NCBI GenBank assembly: GCA_047777475.1
Contig: JBKEET010000003.1
Span: forward strand, 124,001 to 188,000
DNA from: Sutterella sp047777475
GTDB lineage: Bacteria > Pseudomonadota > Gammaproteobacteria > Burkholderiales > Burkholderiaceae_F
DNA length: 64,000 nt
Reading direction: 5' to 3'
In this document: positions 51,490-61,856 of the stretch, one piece after another
Layout: each line of letters opens with the position of its first letter
Numbering within the stretch: the first letter of the stretch is position 1
Program-made: the position numbers and the translations under genes
Notes under the pieces: generated by a model
What the model was told of the DNA's origin: nothing
The model's input: the letters and a program-made list of their open reading frames with translations, nothing else
Database searches by the model: none

Positions 51490-52404
51490 TCACCCGTTTT
51501 CTTTTTTGCGGTCCATGAGGAGCCGGTACATCTCGTCGCGGCTCCTGCCCGCCGCCTTGGCGGCGACGGCGGCAAGGCGCGATGCGGGAAGCTCCCCTTC
51601 GAGAAGCCCGAGCCAGCGCCTCGTCTCTTCGGAAAGCGGCTTTTCCTCGCGCTTCGGCTCTTCGTCGACGACCACCGCATATTCGCCCTGGGGCTTGTGG
51701 CCGGCCGCGAACGCCTTAAGCTCGCCGCCCGTAAGTGCCGTGAACGTCTCGAATTTTTTCGTGATCTCGCGCGCGATGACAACGCGCCGGTCGGGCGAAA
51801 TCGCCTCCGCAAGCTCATTGAGTAGATCCAGGATGCGGTGCGGCGCCTCATAGAGCACGAACGGCTCGGGACGCGCGGCCCAGTAGGCGAGCTTGGCCCT
51901 GCGCGCCTTGTCCTGCGGCGGCATGAAGCCCGCAAAGCAGAACCCCTCGCCGTCGAGCCCCGCCGCCGAGAGCGCGGTGACGGCGGCCGATGCGCCCGGC
52001 AGCGGGATGACGCGGTAGCCCGCTTCGCGCACCGCCTTGACGGCGCGCGCGCCGGGATCGGAGACGCCCGGCGTGCCCGCATCGGTGACGAGCGCCACTG
52101 TCTCACCGTCCGCCAAATATCTGATAATCTGCTCCGCACCGGATGCTTCGTTGTGCTCGCGGACGGATATTAGCTTTACACTGATACCGAAATTCTGCAG
52201 AAGCTTGAGCGTCTGACGCGTGTCCTCGGCGGCCACAACGTCGGCGCGGGCAAGCAGCCAGAGCGCCCGGAGCGTAATGTCGCCTAAATTTCCGATCGGC
52301 AGGCCGACGACGTAAAGAGCGCCTTTCGGAAAAGACTGCTCGTCAAGCCTTGCGGCCCGGAACAACGGATTCTGCATCCATTCATCTGAATTTGGGGAAC
52401 TCAT
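51490..52404 (-). CDS. rsmI: 16S rRNA (cytidine(1402)-2'-O)-methyltransferase RsmI
   Basis: RsmI 2'-O-methylates C1402 of 16S rRNA. Conserved features are LYVVGLPIGNLGDITLRALWLL, ADVVAAEDTRQTLKLL, ALVTDAGTPGVSDPG and VLYEAPHRI. Length 304 from ATG 52404 is slightly above average. That ATG is preceded by AGGACA. The lppC GTG start on the other strand is only 1 bp away, so the upstream signals of each gene lie inside the other. Divergent rsmI/lppC is the conserved arrangement. Confidence 0.9.
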   Translation of the reverse strand: MSSPNSDEWMQNPLFRAARLDEQSFPKGALYVVGLPIGNLGDITLRALWLLARADVVAAEDTRQTLKLLQNFGISVKLISVREHNEASGAEQIIRYLADGETVALVTDAGTPGVSDPGARAVKAVREAGYRVIPLPGASAAVTALSAAGLDGEGFCFAGFMPPQDKARRAKLAYWAARPEPFVLYEAPHRILDLLNELAEAISPDRRVVIAREITKKFETFTALTGGELKAFAAGHKPQGEYAVVVDEEPKREEKPLSEETRRWLGLLEGELPASRLAAVAAKAAGRSRDEMYRLLMDRKKENG

Positions 52405-52405
52405 C

Positions 52406-53647
52406 GTGCCTGTCCTATCTTCTGTACGACTCTTGCTCAGCTGCCTGGCGCTGAGTGTACCGATTGTAAGCGCTGCAGCCGAAATTTCGGAGGCCGCCGT
52501 GCCGGCCGAGCGGAGTCTGACCATGGCGCTGCTGATGCCGGCGGACGAATCGCCGCTGCTCGCGGCGGCCAAGATCGTGAGCAACGGCATCATCGCCGCA
52601 AGCCGCCTCGCCGGCCAGCCGGCCAACCTGCTGCTGATCGAGGCGCCGAGCTCGGTGCCGCTTTCCGCCCGCCTCGACGCCGCCGTGGTGGCGGGCGCCG
52701 ACGTGGTGATCGGGCCGCTCAAGAAGGACAGCGTCGAAGAGCTCGCCGCCAACAAGGACCTGCCGATTCCCGTCGTCGCGCTCAATTTCTCGGCCGAACG
52801 CGAAAAGACCGCTCCCGCCTACATGCTGATGATGTCGGCCTCCTACGTGCTTGAGGCCGACGACGTCGCGCGCATGGCCGCCGGCGCCATTCCCGACGGC
52901 CTTCCGAAGAAGGTGCTGATCCTCAAGTCCGCGCAGCCCTGGGAAGAGCGCGTCGCGCAGGCTTACCGCACCACGCTCGACGCCGAAGGCGTGCAGTACA
53001 GCGAATTCACCGTGACGCAGGAAAACCTCCGCTCGGTGCGCTCGCTCGCCGCCGAGGGCTACCAGTGCACGCTGCTCGCGCTCGACGCGCGCACGGCGGG
53101 CCTCGTGAGGAACCTGCTGCCGATGCGCATGCGCGTGTGGGCTACCTCGGCCACGAATCCCGGCGACCCGGACGTGAGCGCCGCGGCCTCGACGCTCTCC
53201 TACGACCTCAACAACGTCGTCTTCTCCGACAGCCCGATCCTCAACCGATACAACGCGGACACCTTCGCCGCGCATTTCCGCTCGCAGATGCCCTACTCGG
53301 TGCCGGCCCGCGAACTCTTCGCGCTCGGCGCCGACGCTTACTCGGTCGCCGAGCAGTTTGCGCACGGCCGCGAAAGCTATTCGCTCGACGGCGAGACGGG
53401 ACACCTCGAGGTGAACCGCGCCGAGACGGCGCTCGTCTCCCGCACGCCCGCCTTCTACGTGATCCGCGACGGCCAGATTTACCTCGCCGACACCGCGGAG
53501 GTGGCGCAGAAAGGCACGGTGCTGCCGAAGCTCACCCTCACGCCCAAGGTCAAGGCCGTGAGCACGGGCGAGACGGCCGACGGCGGCGATGACAGCGCCT
53601 CCGGCAGCGGCTCCGGCTCCTCCGCTTCCTCTTCGGTCCTGCCCTGA
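52406..53647 (+). CDS. lppC: LppC-family putative lipoprotein/penicillin-binding protein activator
   Basis: A periplasmic solute-binding-like protein related to LpoA, which activates PBP1A in E. coli. The GTG start gives a signal sequence (LLLSCLALSVPIVSAAAE). The mature region has the leucine/valine-binding fold with MALLMPADESPLLAAAKIV and VDAAVVAGADVVIGPLKKDSV-like segments. At 413 residues it lacks the TPR-like N-domain of the longer E. coli LpoA. A lipobox is not convincing because the hydrophobic run before Cys13 is too short. Confidence 0.85.
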   Translation: MPVLSSVRLLLSCLALSVPIVSAAAEISEAAVPAERSLTMALLMPADESPLLAAAKIVSNGIIAASRLAGQPANLLLIEAPSSVPLSARLDAAVVAGADVVIGPLKKDSVEELAANKDLPIPVVALNFSAEREKTAPAYMLMMSASYVLEADDVARMAAGAIPDGLPKKVLILKSAQPWEERVAQAYRTTLDAEGVQYSEFTVTQENLRSVRSLAAEGYQCTLLALDARTAGLVRNLLPMRMRVWATSATNPGDPDVSAAASTLSYDLNNVVFSDSPILNRYNADTFAAHFRSQMPYSVPARELFALGADAYSVAEQFAHGRESYSLDGETGHLEVNRAETALVSRTPAFYVIRDGQIYLADTAEVAQKGTVLPKLTLTPKVKAVSTGETADGGDDSASGSGSGSSASSSVLP

Positions 53648-53661
53648 AGGAAGCATTCGGC

Positions 53662-55485
<1,824 letters not shown>

Positions 55486-55505
55486 AAAAGCGTTTGAATC
55501 TGACG

Positions 55506-55537
55506 AGCCGCCGCCCTCGAAAAGCGGCGGCTTTATA
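55506..55537 (+). terminator. Terminator after uup
   Basis: A 9-bp stem (55506-55514 with 55524-55532) is followed by TTATATT. Confidence 0.8.
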
Positions 55538-55668
55538 TTAGGGTAAACCCCTATACGAGGCTTCGGTCAGGCCGCTTCCCCGTCCACTATTTTTTAACGT
55601 GTAATTCTGCCGGCCGAGTCCCGCCATTTGCTAGGGAACAAGCCGAAAGCTCTTTTCAAGGAGTCAGC

Positions 55669-57507
55669 GTGACTGATACTCAGAAGCTGCGTTCGCCTTT
55701 CAATCTGGACGCCTTCGCGACGCTCCCCGCCCTGCTCAAGAACAGCGTCGCCCTTTACGGAGACTGCGAAGCGCTCCGTCAGTACGACAAAGAAAAGAAA
55801 GCCTGGGTGAGCTACACCTACAAAACCCTGTGGAACATGGTGCAGGACTGGCGCCGCGCCTTCGCGGCGCTGGGCCTCAGGCACGGCGACCGCGTGGCGA
55901 TCCTCATGCCCAACGGCGTCGACAACGTCTGCGCCGACCAGGCGGCGCTCGCCAACGGCCTCGTGCCCGTTCCGCTGCACGCCATCGACACCCCGGGCGC
56001 CTGCGCCTTCATCCTCGGCGACAGCGGCGCCTTCGCGCTCGTCACCAACAAGCTCTCCCGCTGGGAAGCCATTGAGAAAACCGGCGAGGCGATGAACGAT
56101 CTCGCGACCGTCATCGTCACCGACGACGCGTGCGGCGAGAAAGCGGGCAAGCCCCGCGTGCTCGACAAGGGCACGTTCCTCGCCGCAGGCCGCGGCGCCG
56201 CCCTGCCCGAGCAGGAGCCCACGGCCGACGACCTGGCCGGCATCGTCTACACCTCCGGCACGACGGGCCGCCCGAAGGGCGTCATGCTCACGCACGGCAA
56301 CATCGTGAGCAACGTCAAGGCGACGCTGCTCGACGTCTATCCGCGCCAGGGCGACGTGTTCCTCTCGTTCCTGCCGCTCTCGCACACGTTCGAGCGCACC
56401 GCGGGCTACTACCTCGCCCTCGCGACGGGCTGCACGATCGCCTACAACCGCTCGATCCTGCTGCTCGCGGACGACCTGAAGACCATCAAGCCCGACGTCA
56501 TCATCTCGGTGCCGCGCGTCTACGAGCGCATCTACGCGCGCGTGCAGGACAAGCTCCGCAAGGCGGGCGGCCTGCAGCGCTATCTCTTCGAGTGGGCCGT
56601 CGAAGTGGGCTGGCGCGATTTCTGCAAGCGCAACCGCCTGCCCGTTGAGAAGACGGGCCGCGCGTGGCTCGACGGCATCGTCGGCCGCTTCCTGCTGCGC
56701 AAGGTCTCGGGCATGCTGCTGAACCAGTTCGGCGGGCGCCTGCGCATCGCCGTCTCGGGCGGCGCGGCGATCAACCCGCGCGTGGCGCGCACGTTCTGCG
56801 GCCTCGGCCTGCCCATCATCCAGGGCTACGGCATGACCGAAGCGAGCCCCATCATTGCGGGCAACAGCCGCGAGCTCAACCAGCCGAGCACGGTGGGCAA
56901 GCCGTTCGTGAACGTTGAGGTCCGCCTCGGCGAAGGCGACGAGATCCAGATCAAGGGCCCGAGCATCATGAAGGGCTACTGGAACCGTCCCGACGCCACC
57001 AAGGCCGCCTTCACCGAAGACGGCTGGCTGCACACGGGCGACGTGGGCGCCTTCAACGAAGAAGGGCTCCTGATCATCAAGGGCCGCATCAAGGAAATCA
57101 TCGTGACGAGCACCGGCGAGAAGGTGCCGCCCGCGGACCTCGAGGGCGCCATCGAGACCGACCCGCTCTTCGCGCAGTGCTACATCGTCGGCGAAAACCG
57201 CCCGTACCTGAGCCTCATCGCCGTCGTCGAGCCCGGCGAATGGAAGGCCTTCGCCGCCAAGTGCGGCGTCGACCCCGACGACGACGCGAGCCTCTCGAAC
57301 GCCTCGGTGAAGACGGCCGCGCTGCGCCGCGCCAAGGCCGCCGCCAAGGACTTCCCGCACTACGCGCTGCCGCGTGCGGTGGCGCTCACCAAGGAGCCCT
57401 GGACGATCGACAACGGGCTGCTCACCCCGACGCTCAAGATCAAGCGCGGGCCGCTGTCCAAGAAATTCGCGGAGACCATAGCCAAGCTCTATTCCACGCA
57501 TGGCTAA
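55669..57507 (+). CDS. Long-chain acyl-CoA synthetase (AMP-binding enzyme)
   Basis: Activates fatty acids as acyl-AMP then acyl-CoA. The P-loop motif YTSGTTGRPKGVMLTHGN is clear, with GYGMTEASPII, GWLHTGDVG and the catalytic-lysine region GEKVPPADLEGAIE in order. Length 612 matches FadD15-like synthetases. The start is a GTG with AAGGAG 7 nt upstream. A GGGTAAACCC palindrome lies in the upstream region. It is followed by a HemN-like radical SAM gene after 94 bp; whether the two act together is unknown. Confidence 0.88.
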   Translation: MTDTQKLRSPFNLDAFATLPALLKNSVALYGDCEALRQYDKEKKAWVSYTYKTLWNMVQDWRRAFAALGLRHGDRVAILMPNGVDNVCADQAALANGLVPVPLHAIDTPGACAFILGDSGAFALVTNKLSRWEAIEKTGEAMNDLATVIVTDDACGEKAGKPRVLDKGTFLAAGRGAALPEQEPTADDLAGIVYTSGTTGRPKGVMLTHGNIVSNVKATLLDVYPRQGDVFLSFLPLSHTFERTAGYYLALATGCTIAYNRSILLLADDLKTIKPDVIISVPRVYERIYARVQDKLRKAGGLQRYLFEWAVEVGWRDFCKRNRLPVEKTGRAWLDGIVGRFLLRKVSGMLLNQFGGRLRIAVSGGAAINPRVARTFCGLGLPIIQGYGMTEASPIIAGNSRELNQPSTVGKPFVNVEVRLGEGDEIQIKGPSIMKGYWNRPDATKAAFTEDGWLHTGDVGAFNEEGLLIIKGRIKEIIVTSTGEKVPPADLEGAIETDPLFAQCYIVGENRPYLSLIAVVEPGEWKAFAAKCGVDPDDDASLSNASVKTAALRRAKAAAKDFPHYALPRAVALTKEPWTIDNGLLTPTLKIKRGPLSKKFAETIAKLYSTHG

Positions 57508-57601
57508 ATTGTCTCGGGCCGCGTCCTTTGCACGGGTTCCGCTCGCCGCGGAGTCGAGTACAATGACGCGGCCTTATTTTTATCGAAAAATTTGATTCCC
57601 G

Positions 57602-58918
57602 ATGAGTGATACGAGCTATACGCCGAAGCCGAGGAAGCTGCTCCCGAACTGGATGATTGGTGCGACGGACCGCATCATGGATTACTACACCAAGCGCTAC
57701 CTGCACTGCGATCCGGTGATCCTGCGCAATCCGCCGCCTCCCCAGGAAGGGCACAGATACCTGCTCTACGCTCATATCCCGTTCTGCCACACGCTCTGCT
57801 CGTACTGCACGTTCCACCGCTTCCTCTTCAAGGAGCCCCTGGCGCGCGAGTACTTCAAGAACCTGCGCCGCGAGATGGACTACGTCAAGGCGCTCGGCTA
57901 CGACTTCCATTCGATGTACGTGGGCGGCGGCACGACGACGATTCTCGAGGACGAGCTCATCAAGACGCTCGAATACGCCAAGAAGCTCTTCCCGTCGATC
58001 AAGGAGATCTCCTGCGAGACCGACCCGCAGGTCATCACGACGCCGCAGTTCCGCAACCTGAAGGGCCTCGTGGACCGCATGTCGATCGGCGTGCAGAGCT
58101 TCAACGACGACATCCTGAAGCTCGCCGACCGCTACGAGAAGTTCGGCTCGGGCGAGCAGATCTTCGAGCGCCTGCAGTACGCGCAGGAGCTCTTCCCGAC
58201 GTGCAACATCGACATGATCTTCGGCTTCCGCGGCCAGACGCTCGAGATGATCCACGACGACATGGAAAAGATCTGGAAGCTCAATCCGCGCCAGGTCACG
58301 ACCTACCCGCTGATGGTCACCTCGCAGACGAAGAAGAGCGTGAAGAACATCATCGCCGCCACGGGCAACCAGCTCGCCGACCAGTACCGCGTGATCCTCG
58401 ACACCCTCGGCGAGCGCTACAACCAGCTCACCTCGTGGACCTTCGGGCGCACGCACGACGAGGGCTTCGACGAGTACGTGGTCGACTACGACGAGTACCT
58501 CGGCGTGGGCTCGGGCGCCTTCAGCTTCCTCAACGACAGCCTCTACATGAACACCTTCAGCCTGCGCCGCTACGGCGAGCGCATCGCCCAGGGCCTCACC
58601 GGCGTGGAGCGCCGCCGCCAGTTCGACAAGCACGCCATCCTGCAGTACCGGCTGATGCTCGGCGTCTTCTCGCACCGTCTCTCGCGCAAGTACTTCCGCG
58701 AGGTGCACGGCGTGAACCTCGACCGCACGCTCGTGAAGGAAATGCTCGGGCTGCGCCTCGCGGGCGCCATCAAGGACGATCCGAAGGACCCGGACCACAT
58801 CATCGTGACGGACGCGGGCAAGTTCCTCGGCCTCGTGATGCTCAAGGCCTTCTATTCGGCCATGGACAACGTGCGCGCCGAAATGCGCAAGCCCCTCACC
58901 AAGGCGGATTACTCGTAA
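57602..58918 (+). CDS. Coproporphyrinogen III oxidase-like radical SAM protein
   Basis: A radical SAM enzyme of the HemN/HemW superfamily. The cluster motif CHTLCSYC (Cys-x3-Cys-x2-Cys) lies in HIPFCHTLCSYCTFHRF. The second motif, MYVGGGTTTILEDEL, matches HemN-type GGGTP. The C-terminal HemN-like domain is present. It lacks the HemN CxxxCxxCxC fourth cysteine, so it may be HemW-like or a different family member. The substrate is unknown. The gene is separated from the hydrogenase operon by a terminator and 417 bp. Confidence 0.85.
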   Translation: MSDTSYTPKPRKLLPNWMIGATDRIMDYYTKRYLHCDPVILRNPPPPQEGHRYLLYAHIPFCHTLCSYCTFHRFLFKEPLAREYFKNLRREMDYVKALGYDFHSMYVGGGTTTILEDELIKTLEYAKKLFPSIKEISCETDPQVITTPQFRNLKGLVDRMSIGVQSFNDDILKLADRYEKFGSGEQIFERLQYAQELFPTCNIDMIFGFRGQTLEMIHDDMEKIWKLNPRQVTTYPLMVTSQTKKSVKNIIAATGNQLADQYRVILDTLGERYNQLTSWTFGRTHDEGFDEYVVDYDEYLGVGSGAFSFLNDSLYMNTFSLRRYGERIAQGLTGVERRRQFDKHAILQYRLMLGVFSHRLSRKYFREVHGVNLDRTLVKEMLGLRLAGAIKDDPKDPDHIIVTDAGKFLGLVMLKAFYSAMDNVRAEMRKPLTKADYS

Positions 58919-58941
58919 TCCGGGGCAAAGGCCTGAACGCC

Positions 58942-58976
58942 AAAGGGGAATCCCGAAAGGGGTTCCCTTTTTCTTT
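58942..58976 (+). terminator. Terminator after the radical SAM gene
   Basis: AAAGGG (58942-58947) pairs with CCCTTT (58965-58970), continuing with AA/TT and CCC/GGG and one bulge, then TTCTTT. An outer stem, GAACGCC (58935-58941) with GGCGTTC (58979-58985), surrounds it. Confidence 0.75.
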
Positions 58977-59335
58977 GCCGGCGTTCACGCTTTTGTTAAC
59001 GCAAACACTATTTGCCGGCGGCGAGCCATAGGCAGAAACTTTACATTTGCCCGCTCTGTGCCGGGTTCCGGCCGAATATACCCCTTTAGATATACGGACT
59101 ACATATTTTGCACTTACTTTCAAGATGTAACTTGTCTTAAAATCCTGCCGTGTTTCACACGCGCGCTGCGGGGAGGGGGATCGTATCCCTCCGCAAGGCG
59201 CGCCACCCCAAAAAACGTCAGCCGGCGTCCTCATTTTTCCGGCGGCCCCGGGTTATGTTCCTGAAACCCTGTGCCGGAAGAGCGCGGACGCCTAAGGATT
59301 CCCCTCGGAATCGGCTGAATCTGGAGAGTACATTC
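58977..59335 (+). promoter_or_regulatory. Upstream region of the hydrogenase operon
   Basis: An AT-rich island at about 59070-59145 stands out in GC-rich DNA. It contains the inverted repeat CAAG-ATGTAA-CTTG (59121-59134) and a -10-like TAAAAT (59138-59143). Further upstream, TTGTTAACGCAA (58993-59004) is a partial palindrome. About 190 nt between the -10 and the hydrogenase ATG contain no recognised gene and may be leader. Confidence 0.5.
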
Positions 59336-60697
59336 ATGTTCCATGATGCAATGACGATCCGCACTTTCCTGCCGGGCGACGACGTCCGCGGCGAGCGCGG
59401 ACCTGCCTTCAAAGGCAACCTGCGAAAGGGTGAGATCCGCGGCATTATCCGAATCAACAAGGAAGTGTGCGTGGGCTGCGACACCTGCTCGAAGTTCTGC
59501 CCCGCCGGCGCCATCAAGGGCGGCCTCGGCGCCAAGCACTCCATCATCGAAGACGCCTGCGTGAGCTGCGGCCAGTGCCTCGTTGCCTGCCCGTTCAACG
59601 CGATCGAGCAGATGAGCTTCGTCGACGAGGTCGAGCGCGTCCTCGACGCGAAGAAGATGCTCTGCGTCGCCCAGCCCTCGCCCGCCGTGCGCGTCTCGCT
59701 CTGCGAGGAGTTCGGCGGCGAGCCCGGCGAACTGTCGACCGAGCAGATGAACAACGCCATTGAAGCGCTCGGCTTCACCGTCTACGACTGCAACAGCGCC
59801 GCCGACCAGACGATTCTCGAGGAAGGCACGGAGTTCGTTAAGAAGGTGCAGTACTGGCTCCTCGGCCAGCGCGGCCCGGAGCTTGAAGAATGCGCCGAGC
59901 ACCCCTTCCCGCACTTCACCTCCTGCTGCCCGGCCTGGGTGCGCAACGCCGAGATCAACTTCGAAGGCATCCTGCCGCACCTCTCCACGGCCAAGTCGCC
60001 GCTGCAGATGGGCGGCACGATCGCCAAGACGTGGGCTGCCAAGAACGTCTTCAAGTGCGATCCCCGCAAGATTTACTTTGTCTCCGTGACGCCCTGCACG
60101 GCCAAGATCTTCGAGGCTTCCCGCCCCGAGTTCAACACCGCCTGGCGCTGGAGCATCGAGCAGGGCATCATCCCGAAGGACGCGCCGTCCTTCCAGGACA
60201 TCGACGCCTCGCTCACGGCCCGCGACATCGCCGAGCTGATGCGCCGCAAGGGCATCAACCCGCTGCTCATGCCCAAGACGCGCAAGGAGCGCGGCACCCT
60301 TGAGGTGTACTCGGGCGCCGGCACGATTTTCGGCGCCTCGGGCGGCGTGATGGAAGCGGCCCTGCGCACGGCTTACTTCGCCCTCTCCGGGCAGGAGCTC
60401 AAGGACGCCGACATCAAGGTCGTCCGCGGCCACACCCAGGGCATCGTCGAAGCGACGATCCCCATCCCCGTCAAGGCCCTCGGCGGCAAGACCGTCGAGA
60501 TCCGCTGCTGCGTCGTCAACGGCGCGCTGCGCGGCCTCAAGGAAGTGATCGACCGCGTCAACAAGGACAAGAACCGCTACCACTTCATCGAAGTGATGAA
60601 CTGCCCCGGCGGCTGCGTCAACGGCGGCGGCCAGCCCGTCCAGCCGAGCGGCACCTCCTGGCTCGACCCGGTTCTTCCGCTTCCCCTGCGCTCCTAA
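59336..60697 (+). CDS. hydA: Periplasmic [FeFe] hydrogenase large subunit HydA
   Basis: Catalytic subunit that oxidises or makes hydrogen at the H-cluster. Two ferredoxin clusters come first: CVGCDTCSKFC (Cys45-55) and CVSCGQCLVAC (Cys75-85). L1 is TSCCPAW (Cys197 proton relay, Cys198 ligand), L2 is TPCTAKIFE (Cys254, Lys257) and L3 is CPGGCVNGGGQP (Cys423, Cys427). L2 has Thr where Met is usual. It is an M2-type enzyme of Desulfovibrio HydAB layout. No signal peptide is seen; export would piggyback on HydB. ATG 59336 has GGAGAG upstream. Confidence 0.95.
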   Translation: MFHDAMTIRTFLPGDDVRGERGPAFKGNLRKGEIRGIIRINKEVCVGCDTCSKFCPAGAIKGGLGAKHSIIEDACVSCGQCLVACPFNAIEQMSFVDEVERVLDAKKMLCVAQPSPAVRVSLCEEFGGEPGELSTEQMNNAIEALGFTVYDCNSAADQTILEEGTEFVKKVQYWLLGQRGPELEECAEHPFPHFTSCCPAWVRNAEINFEGILPHLSTAKSPLQMGGTIAKTWAAKNVFKCDPRKIYFVSVTPCTAKIFEASRPEFNTAWRWSIEQGIIPKDAPSFQDIDASLTARDIAELMRRKGINPLLMPKTRKERGTLEVYSGAGTIFGASGGVMEAALRTAYFALSGQELKDADIKVVRGHTQGIVEATIPIPVKALGGKTVEIRCCVVNGALRGLKEVIDRVNKDKNRYHFIEVMNCPGGCVNGGGQPVQPSGTSWLDPVLPLPLRS

Positions 60698-60712
60698 TCA
60701 CGAGAGGTAACG

Positions 60713-61069
60713 ATGTTTTCTCAGAACTACGAATACGCTGAACGCCCGGCCGCCATCATCCTCGGCCGCCGCGGCTTTCTCAAGGTCGTCGGGCTGTGCG
60801 TCGGCACGCTCGCGATCTGCGGCTACGCGGTGAGCGACCTGGTCGCGCGCCGCGGCGTCATCATCAAGGCCCGCCAGGCCGGCCTGTACAAGGACGACAA
60901 GCTCTGCCAGGCCAAGGGACTGGCCTGCTCGCACCAGAATCCGACGGTCATGCAGATTTACAAGGATCTCGGTGCCAAGCCGACGGACCACACGATGCAC
61001 GGCCTGCTGCACACCCACTATTACCCGCGCACGATGCTTGCGACGCTGACGGAGACGAATCATGGCTGA
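60713..61069 (+). CDS. hydB: [FeFe] hydrogenase small subunit HydB (Tat signal)
   Basis: The 118-residue partner that wraps HydA. It carries a twin-arginine signal, GRRGFLK (Arg19-Arg20), and a hydrophobic stretch VVGLCVGTLAICGYAV. The mature part has the Fe_hyd_SSU signature: ARQAGLYKDDKLC, HQNPTVMQIYKDLG and LLHTHYYPRTML. It begins 15 bp after hydA and overlaps the next gene by 8 bp. This signal is expected to carry the HydAB complex across the membrane. Confidence 0.92.
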   Translation: MFSQNYEYAERPAAIILGRRGFLKVVGLCVGTLAICGYAVSDLVARRGVIIKARQAGLYKDDKLCQAKGLACSHQNPTVMQIYKDLGAKPTDHTMHGLLHTHYYPRTMLATLTETNHG

Positions 61070-61754
61070 AATCGCTAAGGGACGCATTCTTCGCTTCCAC
61101 GCTCCGGACAAGGTTTTCCACTCGGTCAACGCCGTTCTGTGGTTTGCCCTGTTCTTCACGGGCGCCTACGTGTACCTGTTCAACCCCGCTGACGAGGCGG
61201 CTGAAACGTCGATGTTCATCCACCTCATCCTGGGTGCAGTCTTCACGTTCAACTTCCTCGGCTTCGCGCTGCTCGCTCCGGACCGCTTCGCCCTGATCGT
61301 GCGCGCCTGCCTCGAGTGGGACCGCAACACCATTTACTGGTTCCGCAACTTCGGCGGCTATCCCCGCCGCTTCTTCGGCATCCCGTTCGGTCCCGTCGAA
61401 GTTCCGCCGCAGGGCCGCTACAACGGCGGCCAGAAGGCCTCTTACCTGCTCTTCATGGGCATGATCTTCTGGCTGATCTTCACGGGCTTCCTGCTTTGGG
61501 CGGGCGCCCCGATCCTCGGCAAGCACGCCTTCCTGTTCTTCTTCTACCTGCACGTGTGGGGCTCGATCTTCATCACGATCTGCGTGGTGTGCGCGCACAT
61601 CCCGCTCGCGCTGCTCTCGATGGAGCACTTCAAGGGCATCTGGCGCCTCGGCCCGGGCACGATCTCGGTCGAAGCCGCCAAGGGCCATGCTCCGCTCTGG
61701 TTCGAGCGCGACGTGATCCGCACGAACTTCGAGAAAGACGAATCGGATAAATGA
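61062..61754 (+). CDS. Hydrogenase-associated cytochrome b (formate dehydrogenase gamma-like)
   Basis: An inner-membrane diheme cytochrome b of 230 residues with four hydrophobic segments: LWFALFFTGAYVYLF, IHLILGAVFTFNFLGFALL, FMGMIFWLIFTGFLLW and WGSIFITICVVCAHIPLALL. Histidines placed to bind heme are in RFHAPDKVFHSV, FIHLIL, FYLHVW and VCAHIP. It would pass electrons from the periplasmic hydrogenase to the quinone pool. The start codon lies inside hydB, so translation is coupled. Confidence 0.9.
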   Translation: MAEIAKGRILRFHAPDKVFHSVNAVLWFALFFTGAYVYLFNPADEAAETSMFIHLILGAVFTFNFLGFALLAPDRFALIVRACLEWDRNTIYWFRNFGGYPRRFFGIPFGPVEVPPQGRYNGGQKASYLLFMGMIFWLIFTGFLLWAGAPILGKHAFLFFFYLHVWGSIFITICVVCAHIPLALLSMEHFKGIWRLGPGTISVEAAKGHAPLWFERDVIRTNFEKDESDK

Positions 61755-61794
61755 TGATATAACTGCGAAAATCCTCGGATTTTCGACCAGCAAG

Positions 61795-61826
61795 AAGGCC
61801 GGATCTGCATCCGGCCTTTTTGTTTT
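61795..61826 (+). terminator. Terminator between the hydrogenase operon and hydF
   Basis: A perfect 10-bp stem (61795-61804 with 61809-61818), CTGC loop, then TTTTTGTTTTT-type run. A second, smaller stem (61766-61773 with 61778-61785) precedes it. Confidence 0.9.
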
Positions 61827-61856
61827 TCTTCAGCTCCTCGACATAAGAAAAACACC

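Noticed and set aside
59150..59335. Longer N-terminus for HydA from GTG 59150
   Set aside because: The 62 extra residues are Arg/Pro-rich with no homology; GGAGAG precedes ATG 59336.
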